Shown here piece after piece: positions 17,641 through 28,273 of a stretch of 64,000 nucleotides of DNA. Location of the stretch: assembly GCA_039621445.1 (NCBI GenBank), contig CP154956.1, positions 26,767,744-26,831,743 on the forward strand. Direction: 5' to 3'. The notes beneath the pieces were generated by a model. That model saw only the letters and a list, made by a program, of their open reading frames with translations, ran no database searches and was not told where the DNA came from. Each line of letters opens with the position of its first letter. The first letter of the stretch is position 1. Source of the DNA: Euglena gracilis (Eukaryota > Euglenida > Euglenophyceae > Euglenales). The position numbers were made by a program, and so were the translations under genes.

Positions 17641-18792
17641 CGGGTGACCCCCCTCCCTGCAAGGCGCGGGTGCCCCCACGGGCGCCGTTTGTATACTCAG
17701 AGCCTTGCGGTGGGACCCGAAAACATTTGACAAACCTGAAATGGATTTCACGACCGAACTTCCGAGCTGGTTTACAACCTTAACCTCTATCGATTTGGAT
17801 CGACTTGAACCTGTACACCGCTGACAAAACCTGCCTGACTCAAAACGACAAAACGGGCCCGAACAGCCCCCCGGCCAGCCCACCTGAACCCGAACCGCTG
17901 GCCTGCTCAACTCGAACCAGCCCAACGGACCTGAACAAGACCCGACCCGACCCGAATTCACTGACCTCAAGTGCTTCTCTTCTTCCAATCAACCCATTCT
18001 TCAATTCTTCATCGTTGTTGTTGTGGGTTGGGACCCCCCCGAGGAGAACGAACCTTCCCCCCTGGACTTGGCCAGCCTACCTGTAAAAAAAAACAAAACA
18101 CAGCCCCCAACCCCAACCGTAGCAGCCAGCCAAAACTGGGCAAACGGTGGAAGGGGAACCTGACTTTGACCAAAAAACGCAGACCTGGCCGACCCCGGGC
18201 CACCTGCCTGGGGGGGGGGGGGCGAGGACCCTCCACAGCACCTGACCTCGCACAAACCAGCCTACCCCCCAGAAAAAAAATACAAAAATACAAAAAAAAC
18301 ATTGTCCTTGACCCAGCCTGATTTTTAACCGAAACCCAGCCTTCACCTGATTTTTATAAAAATTCGTCCCCGGCCGGAGCCTGACCTCTTGGCCTGGGGG
18401 GGGGGGGGGGCTGGAAGGCCCCAGCTGGACCCACCCCCCACCGAACAGACACCAAGCCTAGACACCGAATTGGCTAACCGAACCGAAAACGGCTGTCTAG
18501 GACCCTGACCGTGACAAAACAACTCACCTGGCCTGGGAATAAGAATTTCCTGAAAATTTTAACCGTGGCTGGCGCTTGGTTCACAACGGCACCAGCCCCG
18601 CACAGACCCAACTACCCAAAGCAGAACATTTGACCCAACCTCCTGGCCAGAAAACAAACCTGAACGGCACAGCCCCCTGAGGGGGGGGGGGACCCTGAAC
18701 CACAACGGTCCCCCCGCTCGCCCCCTCCTCACAACGAGTGCACTCCGCACCCCTTCCTGTTGGAGTCGTGAAGAGTTGTAAACAACTCCTTC
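17641..18792. other. 3' noncoding region of element 1
   Basis: No open frame with a recognisable domain lies between the proline-rich ORF and the polypurine tract. Several runs of 10-14 G or C (about 18210, 18397, 18680) are present. Such long 3' noncoding stretches also occur in element 2. Confidence 0.6.
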
Positions 18793-18803
18793 GGGAAGGG
18801 GAG
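18793..18803 (+). promoter_or_regulatory. Polypurine tract of element 1
   Basis: GGGAAGGGGAG directly precedes the 3' LTR, as expected for the plus-strand primer of an LTR retrotransposon. Confidence 0.8.
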
Positions 18804-19300
18804 TGTGAGTCAGGGGTGCTGAGAGCCCAAAACAACATAACTTAACACTACCCAACCTGATGACTCTGCAGTTAGGATTAGGAAAATCTTATTAGGAATT
18901 ATTTTAAGCTGACTCCATCTGTCCCTGTGCAGGGCTCTGTTACTCTGTTTCTCTGTCACACTGTCAGTTTGTGTGTTCAAGAACTATCTGGATCAATTAT
19001 CTGGAACCAACCATTATCTTACCCTTTGTTTGGACTTTGGTACTTTCATCTTTTGTGGTTTGCTTGTATTGTGCTGGTGGATTTGCTGATTGCTTGTGGA
19101 TTTTTTATCAAAGGAAAGGTGTGAGCCAACCAACCCACCTGTTTTCACCCAAAAAACCCGCAAAAACAAAAGAAAATGCAATTTTTAAAACAAGCCGCGA
19201 GGGGAATTGAAAACACCCTGGGCAGGGTAAAAGATCCTACGCAAAGGGGTGCCGGCCCCGAGAAACTGGAAACTCAGGGGCAGGTCCCACGGTTACAACA
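18804..19300 (+). repeat. 3' LTR of element 1
   Basis: This 497-bp copy of 6349-6845 starts TGTGAGTCAGG and ends ACAACA, with about eight substitutions relative to the 5' copy. The gag start codon and its first codons are repeated here (19176). The frame runs through the LTR end into the DIRS fragment to 19394. Confidence 0.9.
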
Positions 19301-19304
19301 ACAG
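19301..19304. repeat. Target-site duplication ACAG, right copy of element 1
   Basis: It matches 6345-6348 exactly. Confidence 0.7.
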
Positions 19305-20350
19305 GCCAAAGTTTTGATGGTCACCCCCTACTGGGATTCAGCCATATGGTGGCCCAAGTTAATAAAAATGAAAGTACCAGGAACCCCTGCCTGAAAAACA
19401 CCCCTTACAAGGGTATGTTCACCAATTGCAGGGAGGAAAAAATGCCAACCCGCAGGTGGTCCCTGCTTTGCATGATTTGCTCAGGCAAATTCTGGAGGGG
19501 AAACAAATACAAAATACAACCATTAACGATTTCCTGGGGAGAACCCCCAGTTATCAAAGCGCTTTTACACTTTTATGGGTGATTTTGGACAAAATGGGTG
19601 TCCCCCCCCTGAAGCCACCACTGACCACTGGTTGACGCTTTGCATACAAGCACGCAATGCATACAGTGCCATGCTTTTGATCCCTGGCTTTGGAGGCCTG
19701 AAGTTCCATGCCATGTTGGCACCTTATAAAAGGCTTTAGAACCAAATTTTGGAGAAGTATGGGGCATTTTGGGATCCCCTCCCAATCCTCCTGGGGCTGG
19801 CACAGTCCCCCCTGCCCTCTGATATATCATTGCGTACACAACTCATCTTCTGTTCACGAATCCTCTGTTTATACATAAGTTCAGATTTGGCACAGGTCCA
19901 AAGAACCACCAGTGTGTTGGGGGGGCACCCTACATAAAAATTAAGCGTAAAGGTCAAAAACTCCATACGTGGGAAAGAGTTGTCTCCATTTCCCAGTGCC
20001 CCCAAAGCAGTCCCTTTCATTTGATGATGTCTTATGTGGCAGCAACACGTTTCTTTATGAAACCTGGGGGCCCCCTTTTAATTACGTTAAAACCCCCCTA
20101 TAAAGTCATTAAGGCAGATACCATTGCTTCTATCACCAAAATTTTTTTGACCAAACAGGGGGTTCCCCCCCCCCAGGTTTGGGGACCCCAGTCCACCAGA
20201 GGGGCACGGGTTGGTTTACTCAAAAAATTGGGCCTTTCTGCCCAAGAAGTTTATGAAGTTGGTCAGTGGAAGGGAGTGGATGCTTTTACCGCCCACTATC
20301 AAAGACTTGGTGCTCAAGGTGCTTTGGAAGGTGGCCTGGCCCCCCTTTTT
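19305..20350 (+). mobile_element. DIRS-order retrotransposon, right fragment
   Basis: This continues the element interrupted at 6348. First comes the rest of the DAM-like domain (KVLMVTPYWDSAIWWPKL, about 19308-19364), then the tyrosine recombinase. Frames are broken several times. It ends close to 20350, where an R repeat copy starts. Confidence 0.75.
19420..20345 (+). pseudogene. Tyrosine recombinase of the DIRS-type element, degenerate
   Basis: This is the enzyme that DIRS elements use in place of an integrase. Pieces occur in several frames: an N-terminal part at 19426-19635 (HDLLRQILEG, FLGRTPSYQSAFTLLW), a middle part at 19640-19930, and a C-terminal part at 20021-20345. The last contains STRGARVGLLKKLGLSAQEV then EVGQWKGVDAFTAHYQRL. 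This fits the box-II pattern of tyrosine recombinases, with the Arg of STRG, a G-x-W position and the nucleophile Tyr of HYQRL. At least two frameshifts make it non-functional. Confidence 0.65.
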
Positions 20351-20364
20351 TTCAGTGCACAATC

Positions 20365-20412
20365 TGGCCTCACAATGGCAAAGTGCGGAGCCCGAGGTGT
20401 CTCGTACTCCCT
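20365..20412 (+). repeat. Dispersed repeat R, left half, interrupted by element 2
   Basis: The stretch GGCCTCACAATGGCAAAGTG followed by CGGAGCCCGAGGTGTCTCG ends in TACTCCCT. It is continued without loss at 33071 (CCCTCGAGGCAAGCC). The intact version of the junction is seen in reverse orientation near 33410-33435. This shows that element 2 inserted at CCCT. Confidence 0.75.
20409..20412. repeat. Target-site duplication CCCT, left copy of element 2
   Basis: CCCT flanks the left LTR here and the right LTR at 33071-33074. Confidence 0.8.
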
Positions 20413-21539
20413 TGATAAGTCCTAAGGCGGAGGGACCTTCGGTACCTCCGTTTCCCCTAGGTTGCGTAGGATCGATTAACCTACCCGGCCTCGCATCCCC
20501 TGTTGCCTGAGCCCAACCACCCATTTCTAGATCCTCCTCCCCAACCCAGATCCCTTTTTTCTGTTCACCCAGCACACCGCCATAAGGAGGTGTCGCTCCT
20601 CCCGCCGGCGCTTCTTCCCCATTTCTTTTGCCCTCTTGCGCATTTCCTTTTTCAATTGGAATTCCATTCCCTAAAATAAAAGAAACAATTGCACAAAAAA
20701 TGGAGGACATTGAAGAAAGTACTTGCGGGGTTGTTCGAGGTGCGAGGGTAGGCGCGACGTGCACTTTAGGCTTGTCAACACCCAAAACTTGAGAATCCCA
20801 ATAGTATTGTCAAGTAACCACAAAGATAAACCACAACAATCAGATCCACAGATTGAATTGGCAATAATCAATTGATCCAATGATGTGGCCCAAAAGAAGA
20901 CCCACCTGAGATTAGAAAGGGGGGGAGTAGGCACAACCCTTTCCTACCGCGCTGATTGCGCGCTTTTCTGGGTTATCTTCCCCACACCCATCCCAGGTAT
21001 ACGCGCCCGGCTCCCAGCCGGGCGCTCACCACCACGCTCCCCAAGGCATGGTGTATTCAACCCCCCAGGTCCATAACCCGTTGCGCTCACACTTCCCCAA
21101 CCCAAAATTTGGAGTTGCGTGGGCTTGCGTCCCTTCCCACACCCATTGCCGCTTTTAGCGTATAAAAATTGCCCCTTGCCTCAAAAAATGGCGCATGGGT
21201 CCAAGCGGCGCCTTGGGCGTCTAAGGGAAGTATTGGGTAAAGGACCAAACTGATGTCGGAGAGAAAGGGGGGGGGGCGTCCGTCGTGCGCTCCCCCTAAA
21301 AAAACCAAAAATACGCTTTGCCGACCAATCAAAATATGACCTCCGCCCTTCACCTTGGGGGGGGGTTGGTCGACTCCGCACAAGTCAAACCGCGGGCTTA
21401 GCCTTCTCCCCCACCAAAAAACCACTCCTTTCCCTCACAAGTGGTCGAGGGGATTCACCACCCGGGTTATTTCCCTTTCAACCGACCGCTCGGCACGGCC
21501 GGCGTCCCAAAGGGCAAAAATACACCTCCGGTCCCAACA
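20413..21539 (-). repeat. 3' LTR of element 2 (left copy)
   Basis: A 1127-bp direct repeat of 31942-33070. On the minus strand it starts TGTTGGGACC and ends CTTATCA, giving TG...CA ends. It contains a long G run near 21270 that differs by one base between copies. Confidence 0.93.
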
Positions 21540-22854
21540 CCCCCCTACTCAAGAGATTTGCCCGCAAATCTCCGATTGCCGGTCCCTTTCCTCAAAAAAA
21601 GGGAGACCGGAGGGTGTCCAACCGAAAAGGTTTCCTAAACAAAATCTCCCGCGGAAAAAGGAGAAGAGAGGAAAAAAAAAGCGGGGGGGGGCGAAGGGCT
21701 CAAAGTGGTCGGCGACCCACAAAATTCCCCTCACCTCCCGAGACGTCCCTCTCCACCCACTCAAATCTTGAGGCATTCTCACCAACCCAAGCACTCAATG
21801 GGCGTCCTCAGGGGAAGTAATAAAAAAACAAAACAAAAAAAAACCATCACGACTTCCGGAGTCGGTAAAAAAAAACCCACACGGTCGAACTAGGGCGCAT
21901 GCGAGCGCCCCCGACCCTCGGTCTCCTTCTCCCCATTCGAAGAACATGGGAAGAGGTGAGGGACCTGTGCGCATTCACTCCATCGATCCCTTCCCAAGGG
22001 AATCCGACCCGGAGTGAAAAAAGAGAAGGGGGGGGTGAACCATGGGTCGTCCATCACGCCCATGCCCTTTCCCCCTCCCGACCACCCTTGGATCCTTCAA
22101 AGGGCTTCCACAATCGGTTACTCCCCTTCGAAAAAAATTCAAAAAAAATCGGTAAAAAGAGAAAAAAGGGGGGGGGCGGTGTGAACCATGGGTGCCCCTC
22201 CTTCACGCCCCACGTCACCACCCCCTTCCGACCACCTTTGGATCCATCAAGCAGTCGGCCTCCCACAAAATTCAGCGGAAGGACCTGGCGGGGGGGTTCA
22301 TAGGGTCCCCTTGTTCATCACCCCCCTTGCCTCAAAAATTCGCAAAAATCAGGCAAAATGGCAGGGGGGGGTTCACAGGGTCCCACTCGCCGTTTCCTCC
22401 CCTTGCCAAGGAAAATTCTGAAATTGACGAAAAATGCATGGGGGGGGGGCGTGTCGTGGGTTCCATCATCAAAATTACCCACGCTTCGATCCCCTTCAAG
22501 ACCCCACCCTTACCCATTCAAAAAATGGGTATACTTCCGACATTCCAAAAAATTCTTTGGTCCAAAAAATGAAGAAAAAAGAAAACGGGGGGGGGGGCAT
22601 GGAATTCCCTGGGACGTTCGGCCCACCTAACCCCATGCTTCCCTCGCCCACGCCACAACGGGCGGGCGCACCCGTCCCCGGGCGTCACCCGCTTGGGAAC
22701 GCCGCGTACCGCTCGAGGACGTCCTCGGCGGCGATGCGACGCCTCGACCTGTGACGCAAAAAAGAAGAAAAGAGGGGGGGGCACGGAATTCCCTGGGGTG
22801 TTCCGCTAACCCCACACCACGCTCCACCCACCCTTCACACGCCACAGCCATGAC
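21540..22854 (-). other. 3' noncoding region and PPT of element 2, with tandem modules
   Basis: There is no gene here. On the plus strand, modules of A-rich sequence followed by 7-10 G recur with roughly 80-190-bp spacing (near 21665, 22026, 22155, 22285, 22360, 22440, 22590, 22775). Several are followed by GTGAACCATGGGT or by GGAATTCCCTGGG. The polypurine tract is probably GTAGGGGGG on the minus strand, next to the LTR at 21540-21548. Confidence 0.6.
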
Positions 22855-24089
22855 TTAGGGAGAGTTCAAGAACCCCTCCCTTTGCCCAGCCAAATCCGAA
22901 CGGGCGTAGGTGAGTGGAAAGGACTCCCCAAGGCTTAAGTCCCACTTACACACCTTGAGTTGATCCGCATGGACATCCAAATGTTGCCCCGCCGAAATTT
23001 TGAGTCGGTAGCTCGAGGCTCCAACCCGCCCCACAACTTCAAATGGACCTTGCCACCATCGCTCCATTTTGTTTCCCCCAACCGATCTTGGTTTGAGCAA
23101 CCACACCCATGATCCAAGCTCGTATGGGGGGGAAGCCTTTCGACCCCGATTGATTCGGGCTTGGACCCTCGCATGTTCCTCATTCAAGAGTTTGGAAATT
23201 TTCTCCTCCAAAGTTTTCATGCGAGTCAAAAAATCATGGGCTTCGGGACAATCTTGAATGGGGGTGTAGGGCAATCCCGCTAAACTTCGATCCCTCCCAA
23301 AAACCAATTGGTAGGGGGTGTACCCCGTTGGATCGGCCAAATCGTGTTGAAGCCGCAAGGCCCGGGGTAGGGCTTCGACCCAATTCACCCTTTCCTCCAT
23401 GTGTAGTTTCCTTAGGATTCCTTGGAGGATCCTTCCACACACCTCAGCCCGCCCATTTGCTTGGGGGCGGTGTGCTTGGGAATATGCCCTCCTTATTCCC
23501 AATCGACTACACATGGTCACCCAAAATTGAGACACAAATTGGGGACCCCTATCGCTGGTGATCACACTCGGAATGCCCATTTCTCCCCAACTCCCATCAA
23601 TGAAGAGATGAGCCACCCGTTCCCCGGTGAGCCCTTTCTCAACACTTGGCCGGGCCACCATCCAACCAGTCAAACGGTCCACACACAAAACATAACAATT
23701 GAATGTGTGTCCCAACCACGTGACTTCCGGCATGGAGAAAACATCCATACACACGTGGGACCAAAAATGCTCGGGAATGGGAGTGAATTCAATGGGTCTT
23801 TTCATGGACCAATTCGGGGGTTCACACGCTTGACACACCAAACATTCTGTTTTCACCTTCTCCACCACCTTTTTCCAATTGGTGGTGGTCGGTAGAAAAT
23901 ATCGGCGCTCCATTTCGGTGACCAACCGATCCACGCCCAAATGCCCCGAATGCCCCATGGCAATGTGGTGCTCTCGTGTGACAACTTCCACCCGATTTTC
24001 CGGCACACACAACCTGTCCCCCTTGTACATTTTTCCATCAAAAATCCGAATGCCATTTGGCCACTCCTCCCCTTTGGACTTGGTTTTTT
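22855..24089 (-). CDS. pol: Pol of element 2, part 3: integrase
   Basis: The zinc finger HHIAMGHSGHLG...CLVCQAC is followed by the core. The core shows CMDVFSMPEVTWLGHTF (first D), VITSDRGPQFVSQFW (second D) and HRPQANGRAEVCGR (E), the D,D35E triad that joins the cDNA to target DNA. The C-terminus has GPFEVVGRVGASSYRL, the GPF/Y module. It ends at a stop (22855-22857) without a chromodomain, unlike element 1. The frame is joined to the RNase H segment by restoring one base in the A6 run (minus strand) at 24084-24089. Confidence 0.88.
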
Positions 24090-26077
24090 CCAATCACTCG
24101 CCAAACATTCGGATTGATCATACAAGCTTGACCAATCTTCATCCATCACATGTGGACGAAATTTCGACCTCCCCCCCCTCGGATCCACGGTGGTGGTGGG
24201 CTTCCGACCCGTGTCGCCGAGGGGTCTCCCCTTCCCCAACGAAGAGGGGGGGGCTCGAAAAGAGAATTTTCTGGGCTCTCCAAGGGGGGTTCCCATAATT
24301 CCGGGTCGAACCCCAACCCTTTCATCCGATGAGGATTCTCCATCACCAAGACACTCCATGGCCGAAGAACTTTCCCCTCCCACATCCTCTTCCAAGGCAT
24401 CCCCTTCTCGAGAGGGAGGGGGGGGATTAGGAGAGAGAGGGGAACACACCTTCTCTCCTCCTCCTCCTCGCCACTTTCTCCTTCGTCGTCCCTCGGTCCC
24501 ACCTTTGCCTCCTTTCTCGGTTGGGCTCGTGGAGGGGATTCCCGAGGGGGTTCGGCTGCCCACCTCTCTTGCATCTCCATCCATCGCCGTTGGATCGGCG
24601 GTAGGGGCCGAGGCTCCTCGTGCTCCATCTTGGATTCCCTCTCCACTCGCCATTGATCCGGTACCCGTGGGTGAGGTTCTCCAAGATTCGTTCTCAACTC
24701 CTTCACTTGCCATTGTCGATGGAGCGGTGGCGGGGTAGGAAACTCCTCCCGACTCCTCCTCAACCCCTGATTGGGGGGATTGCTCATCGGCCTGAGGTGG
24801 CGAGGGGGATGTTGGAGAGGAGGTGGTGACACCCGACCGGGTAACCACCCGTACATCCGTTGCCCCCCCCACCATCAATATTGTCCTTTTCCCCCCGGGT
24901 TCCCGCCGAATCAAGCCCACCAAGCCCCTTTCCATGAGTTCCCCCTCCATCATGGATTTCACTTCTTCCCGGGCTTCCAAGCTCCCGTGGAAGCTTACAT
25001 CCTCCCGTGCGGAGCTCGCCGGGTAGGCATACCGTGACATGGCATCCGCCACGATATTTGTGGGGCCGGGGACATAAACAATCTCTAGGTCGAACTGAGA
25101 TAGCGTTTCGTGCCATCTCGCTCGCCTTCCTCGGGGACCCGAGGGGGTGTCGACATGTTCGGTTACCCAATCCTCCAACGCCTTGTGATCGGTCGTGATG
25201 ATCACGGGTTGGAAGCCAATGTAGCTCGCCCATTTCCTTAGGGCAGCCACAATGGCATAGGTCTCCTTTTCACGGGGAACCCAATTCAATTGGCTCTTGG
25301 CCAACTTCCGTGAAAAGAAACCCACGGGCACGAGTCGACTCTTGCCGACTTCAATCCCCGAAGATTTTTCCTGCTCCTCGGGGTGAAGTTGCTCCAAAAC
25401 GGCACCAATGGCAAAATCACTTGCATCACACCTCAAAACGAATGGACCATCCGGGTTGATTTGGAAGAGCTCAAGCTCCTCCTTCAATTTTTCTTTCAAC
25501 CGATGAAAAGCCAAGACTTCCTCCTCGGTCCAATCCAACTTTTTTTGAGATCCCTTTCTCCCGTCATGCCGATTCAATCTCAACTTGGCCATGAGGGGGG
25601 CAGCAAATTCAGCATAGTGGTGAACATACTCCGAATAATGGTTTGTCAAACCCAAAAAGGCACGAAGTTCGGTCACCACCTTTGGAAGCCCCCACCCTTG
25701 GACCGGTAAAAGCTTTCCCGGGGAGGGGCTCCTTCGACCCTCCCGCAAAACATGCCCACAAAACTCAACCTCCCGCATGAAAAAGTGGGATTTTTCGGGG
25801 CTACACACGAGATTGTTTTCCTTGAGGCGTTGCAAAACCCGCCTCACATCTTCGGCATGATTTTGGAGAAGCTCCTCCTCCGTTTCCCCCGTGGATCCAA
25901 TAATGATGTCGTCCACGTAGGGATCGACACCGGGAAGTTCTCGCAAAACCCATTCCATCATCCGTTGGAATTGGGCATTTCCATTTTTCAACCCCATCAC
26001 CAAAACTTTCCATTGCATGGTGCCCCGGGGGGTTGACATGCAAGTGATGGGTCGGTGCTCCTTTTTCAATGGCATTT
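24090..26077 (-). CDS. pol: Pol of element 2, part 2: RT end, RNase H, linker
   Basis: This starts within the RT after the frameshift at about 26078 (QMPLKKEHRPITCMSTPRG). It contains the catalytic PYVDDIIIGSTG and FCGHVLREGRRSP. The connection LRAFLGLTNHYSEYVHHYAE follows, then RNase H with FVLRCDASDFAIGAVLEQ, ETYAIVAALRKW, ITTDHKALEDW and VPGPTNIVADAMSRY. From about 24,880 to 24,130 a Ser/Pro/Gly/Glu-rich linker of about 250 residues precedes the integrase, similar in place but not in sequence to the linker of element 1. All catalytic residues appear intact. Confidence 0.87.
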
Positions 26078-28222
26078 GTGATAGCCATCGGTCAAATCCA
26101 GCACCGTCCAAATTTTGAACTTCCCTTGTCTTTGGAGGATGTGAGAAATTTGGGGGAGGGGATGCCCATCTTTCAGGGTTGCAAGATTTTGGGGCCTCAA
26201 ATCCTGCACAAGGCGATACTTTCCCGGGGTTTTCTTGGGTACCGGAAAAGATGGGGTGTTCCACGGACCCGAACCGGGCTCGACCTTCCCCATTTTCAAG
26301 GCCTCATCCACAAGATGTTGATGAGCCTCCCGTCTCTCACCCGTCATGTGATAGGGCTTTTGACTAACGGGTTTGGCACCCTCCCTCAACCAAATTTCGG
26401 CTTCCCCGTGTGGACCTCTCACGGGGGGATCTCGAGGGCAAACCCCAGAAAGCGATGAATCCCGAAATTCTTCAACAATCTCCTTTTTCAGGACTTCACC
26501 GAGGGGGTCTTGGGTCTCCCCCCTCACCTCAATCGCACCCTTCACAAAATTCACATGGGCTGACGCCAAAACCATGTGTTTTGCCACTTCACGGATGACA
26601 TCCTCCCCCTCATCTTCCATTTCAAAATGGGCACCCGGGCTGGCCGAAAGTCGCATTATTTTCACCATTTCGACTGCTTGGCGCATTTCCGATGGGTCAA
26701 CCGGAGAATCACCCTCCCCGAAAAAACCATCTGGACACCCGGGCATTGGATCCACCAAATTTTCATCTTCGGATTCCTCGTCCGAAGTCAAAGGTTGGGG
26801 TGAGTCCAAAACACGGTCCCCCCCCAAAACTCTTTCCTTGCCATCGGAGGTGAAACCACACACATATTCCACCAATCGGTAAGGAATACGATAGGTGAGC
26901 TCCTTTTTTGCACTCCCATTTGCCCCACCAAGCTTGGCCTTGTGTGCTCGAAGCTTGTTTGGGTGGTTGGGATCCTTCTCAACCAAATTGGGGCATGTCG
27001 AGTGATCGCAAACGACATTGGGTAGTGAAAGCAAATGCGGACTCCCAAAAAATCTGGTGGGTTTTTGATACCCCCACCCTTCAAATTGGCAATGGTCTGC
27101 ATCCAAAACTGGAAATTTCGCCAAAAGAGCATGCCGGGCAAGGATTCCCGTTCGGGGGGTCTCCAACCACCAAACCTTGGGTCTCAAAAACTTGATAATC
27201 TCAAGCGTTTTTCGCACCAATGCCAGAGCCGGTTCCAACCGTCTCGGCCTACGGCTTAAGGCCAAACTGAATTCGGTACAGGGAGGGCATGCGGTCACAA
27301 TCTCAAATTCACCCGGGGAAAAACTTTTCTCGTAATCCCAGGTTGAAATATCCACACACAGGGTGGGGTCCCACTTTGAATCCACATCCACGGATATCAC
27401 GTCGTACCCGTGGTCCCGCAAAACCTTCCCGACACTTCCGGTGCCGGAAAAAAGATCCAAAGCTTTGGGACGAAAATTGTGGATCGCCTGAATGGACACA
27501 GGGGGGATGGCTCGAATGGAATCTACAATGGTCCCCTTTCCGGCGAGGACGCCGCAAATCCAAACCGAACAACCATCAAAAAATCCTTGAACCCCGTGTT
27601 TTCTTGGCACCACATTCAAATTCCTTTCTGCCAACCAGACATAGGAGAGGATCACATCCTCCTCTATGTCGGCCTCGTATAAAAGTGTAGGAATTTTCAC
27701 CACAACCGCATTTTTGGTGTCCTGCACCACCCCTGAAAATTGCAATTCCACCAAGGCCTCATCCGACCCGCCATTCACCCTTTGGTTGTTGGCAGCAACC
27801 AAGTTGACGGGTTTTGCCGATGGAGCGAAAAATGAACGGGGGAGCAAATTTCTTTTCACCAAGCAAACTTCTGCCCCCGTGTCGACCAAGGCCCGAACTT
27901 CCTGGGAACCACCCAAGACATCAATTTTGGTTGAAAGATGCAAATGGACCCCCTTCACCCACCCCGCTTTCAAAGCCATCAACCGCCACTCACGCAAAAC
28001 CTCCCGGATGGTAGCGCCATCCGAATTTTCAAGTGGCATCAAATTTTTCATTTCCATCAAAAGATGCTCCACTGCCTCCTCTTCCTCAGGCAATGGTTCA
28101 TCTGACGATGGTGCGGGTGGTTCCGATGAAGAGGACTCCGACATTGCCCCGATCACGTGGAGAGCGGCCATCACACGTGTCAAACAAGGGGGGGTTGAAG
28201 GAGACAAAACATCCCCCCCCAT
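26078..28222 (-). CDS. pol: Pol of element 2, part 1: protease, C5-MTase, RT start
   Basis: Residues about 100-170 carry the aspartic protease (VRALVDTGAEVCLVKRNLLP and a later VILSYVWLAERNL). Residues about 250-460 form a C5-cytosine methyltransferase. RT follows from about residue 610 (YRLVQDLRPQNLATLKDGHP, WTVLDLTDGYH). The frame stops after HKCH because one base is missing in the expected DGYHQMPL region near 26078, and the next frame continues. The upstream frame boundary is 51 bases from the gag stop. The N-terminal 75 residues are Ser/Glu-rich with no domain. The methyltransferase inserted between protease and RT is unusual for any gypsy element. Confidence 0.87.
26850..27470 (-). other. 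C5-cytosine methyltransferase domain, element 2
   Basis: Motif I is ALDLFSGTGSVGKVLRDHGY, followed by VISVDVDS. Motif IV is VTACPPCTEFS with the catalytic Pro-Cys. Motif VI is WWLETPRTG, in which the Glu is kept but the usual Asn is Thr. A motif VIII-like HCQFEGWGYQKPTRFF and a C-terminal RIPYRLVEYVCGF end the domain. It aligns along its length with the element 1 domain, including a Cys-rich CPNL/CKNL segment, so both derive from one ancestor. No target-recognition domain is visible. Confidence 0.85.
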
Positions 28223-28273
28223 GGATGGGAGACTTGCATTTGCAGAACCGGCTCCCGAATGGCTCTGACCCCC

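Larger units (their letters stand above)
6349..19300 (+). mobile_element. Gypsy element 1 with DAM-like and C5-methyltransferase domains
   Basis: This is a complete 12,952-bp LTR retrotransposon: 5' LTR, primer-binding site, long gag, pol, a 1.7-kb 3' noncoding stretch, polypurine tract and 3' LTR. The pol order protease, RT, RNase H, integrase, C-terminal chromodomain places it in Ty3/gypsy, chromovirus-like. What is unusual is two methyltransferase-like domains at the N-terminus of pol. The LTRs differ by about eight substitutions in 497 bp by eye, so the insertion is fairly recent. Two point lesions in pol (near 14350 and at 15842) make this copy formally defective. It interrupts a DIRS-type element. 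Confidence 0.92.

Noticed and set aside
17216-17662. Long glycine- and proline-rich frames on both strands
   Set aside because: They arise from C-rich DNA. Only the plus-strand frame overlapping the pol stop was kept, with low confidence.
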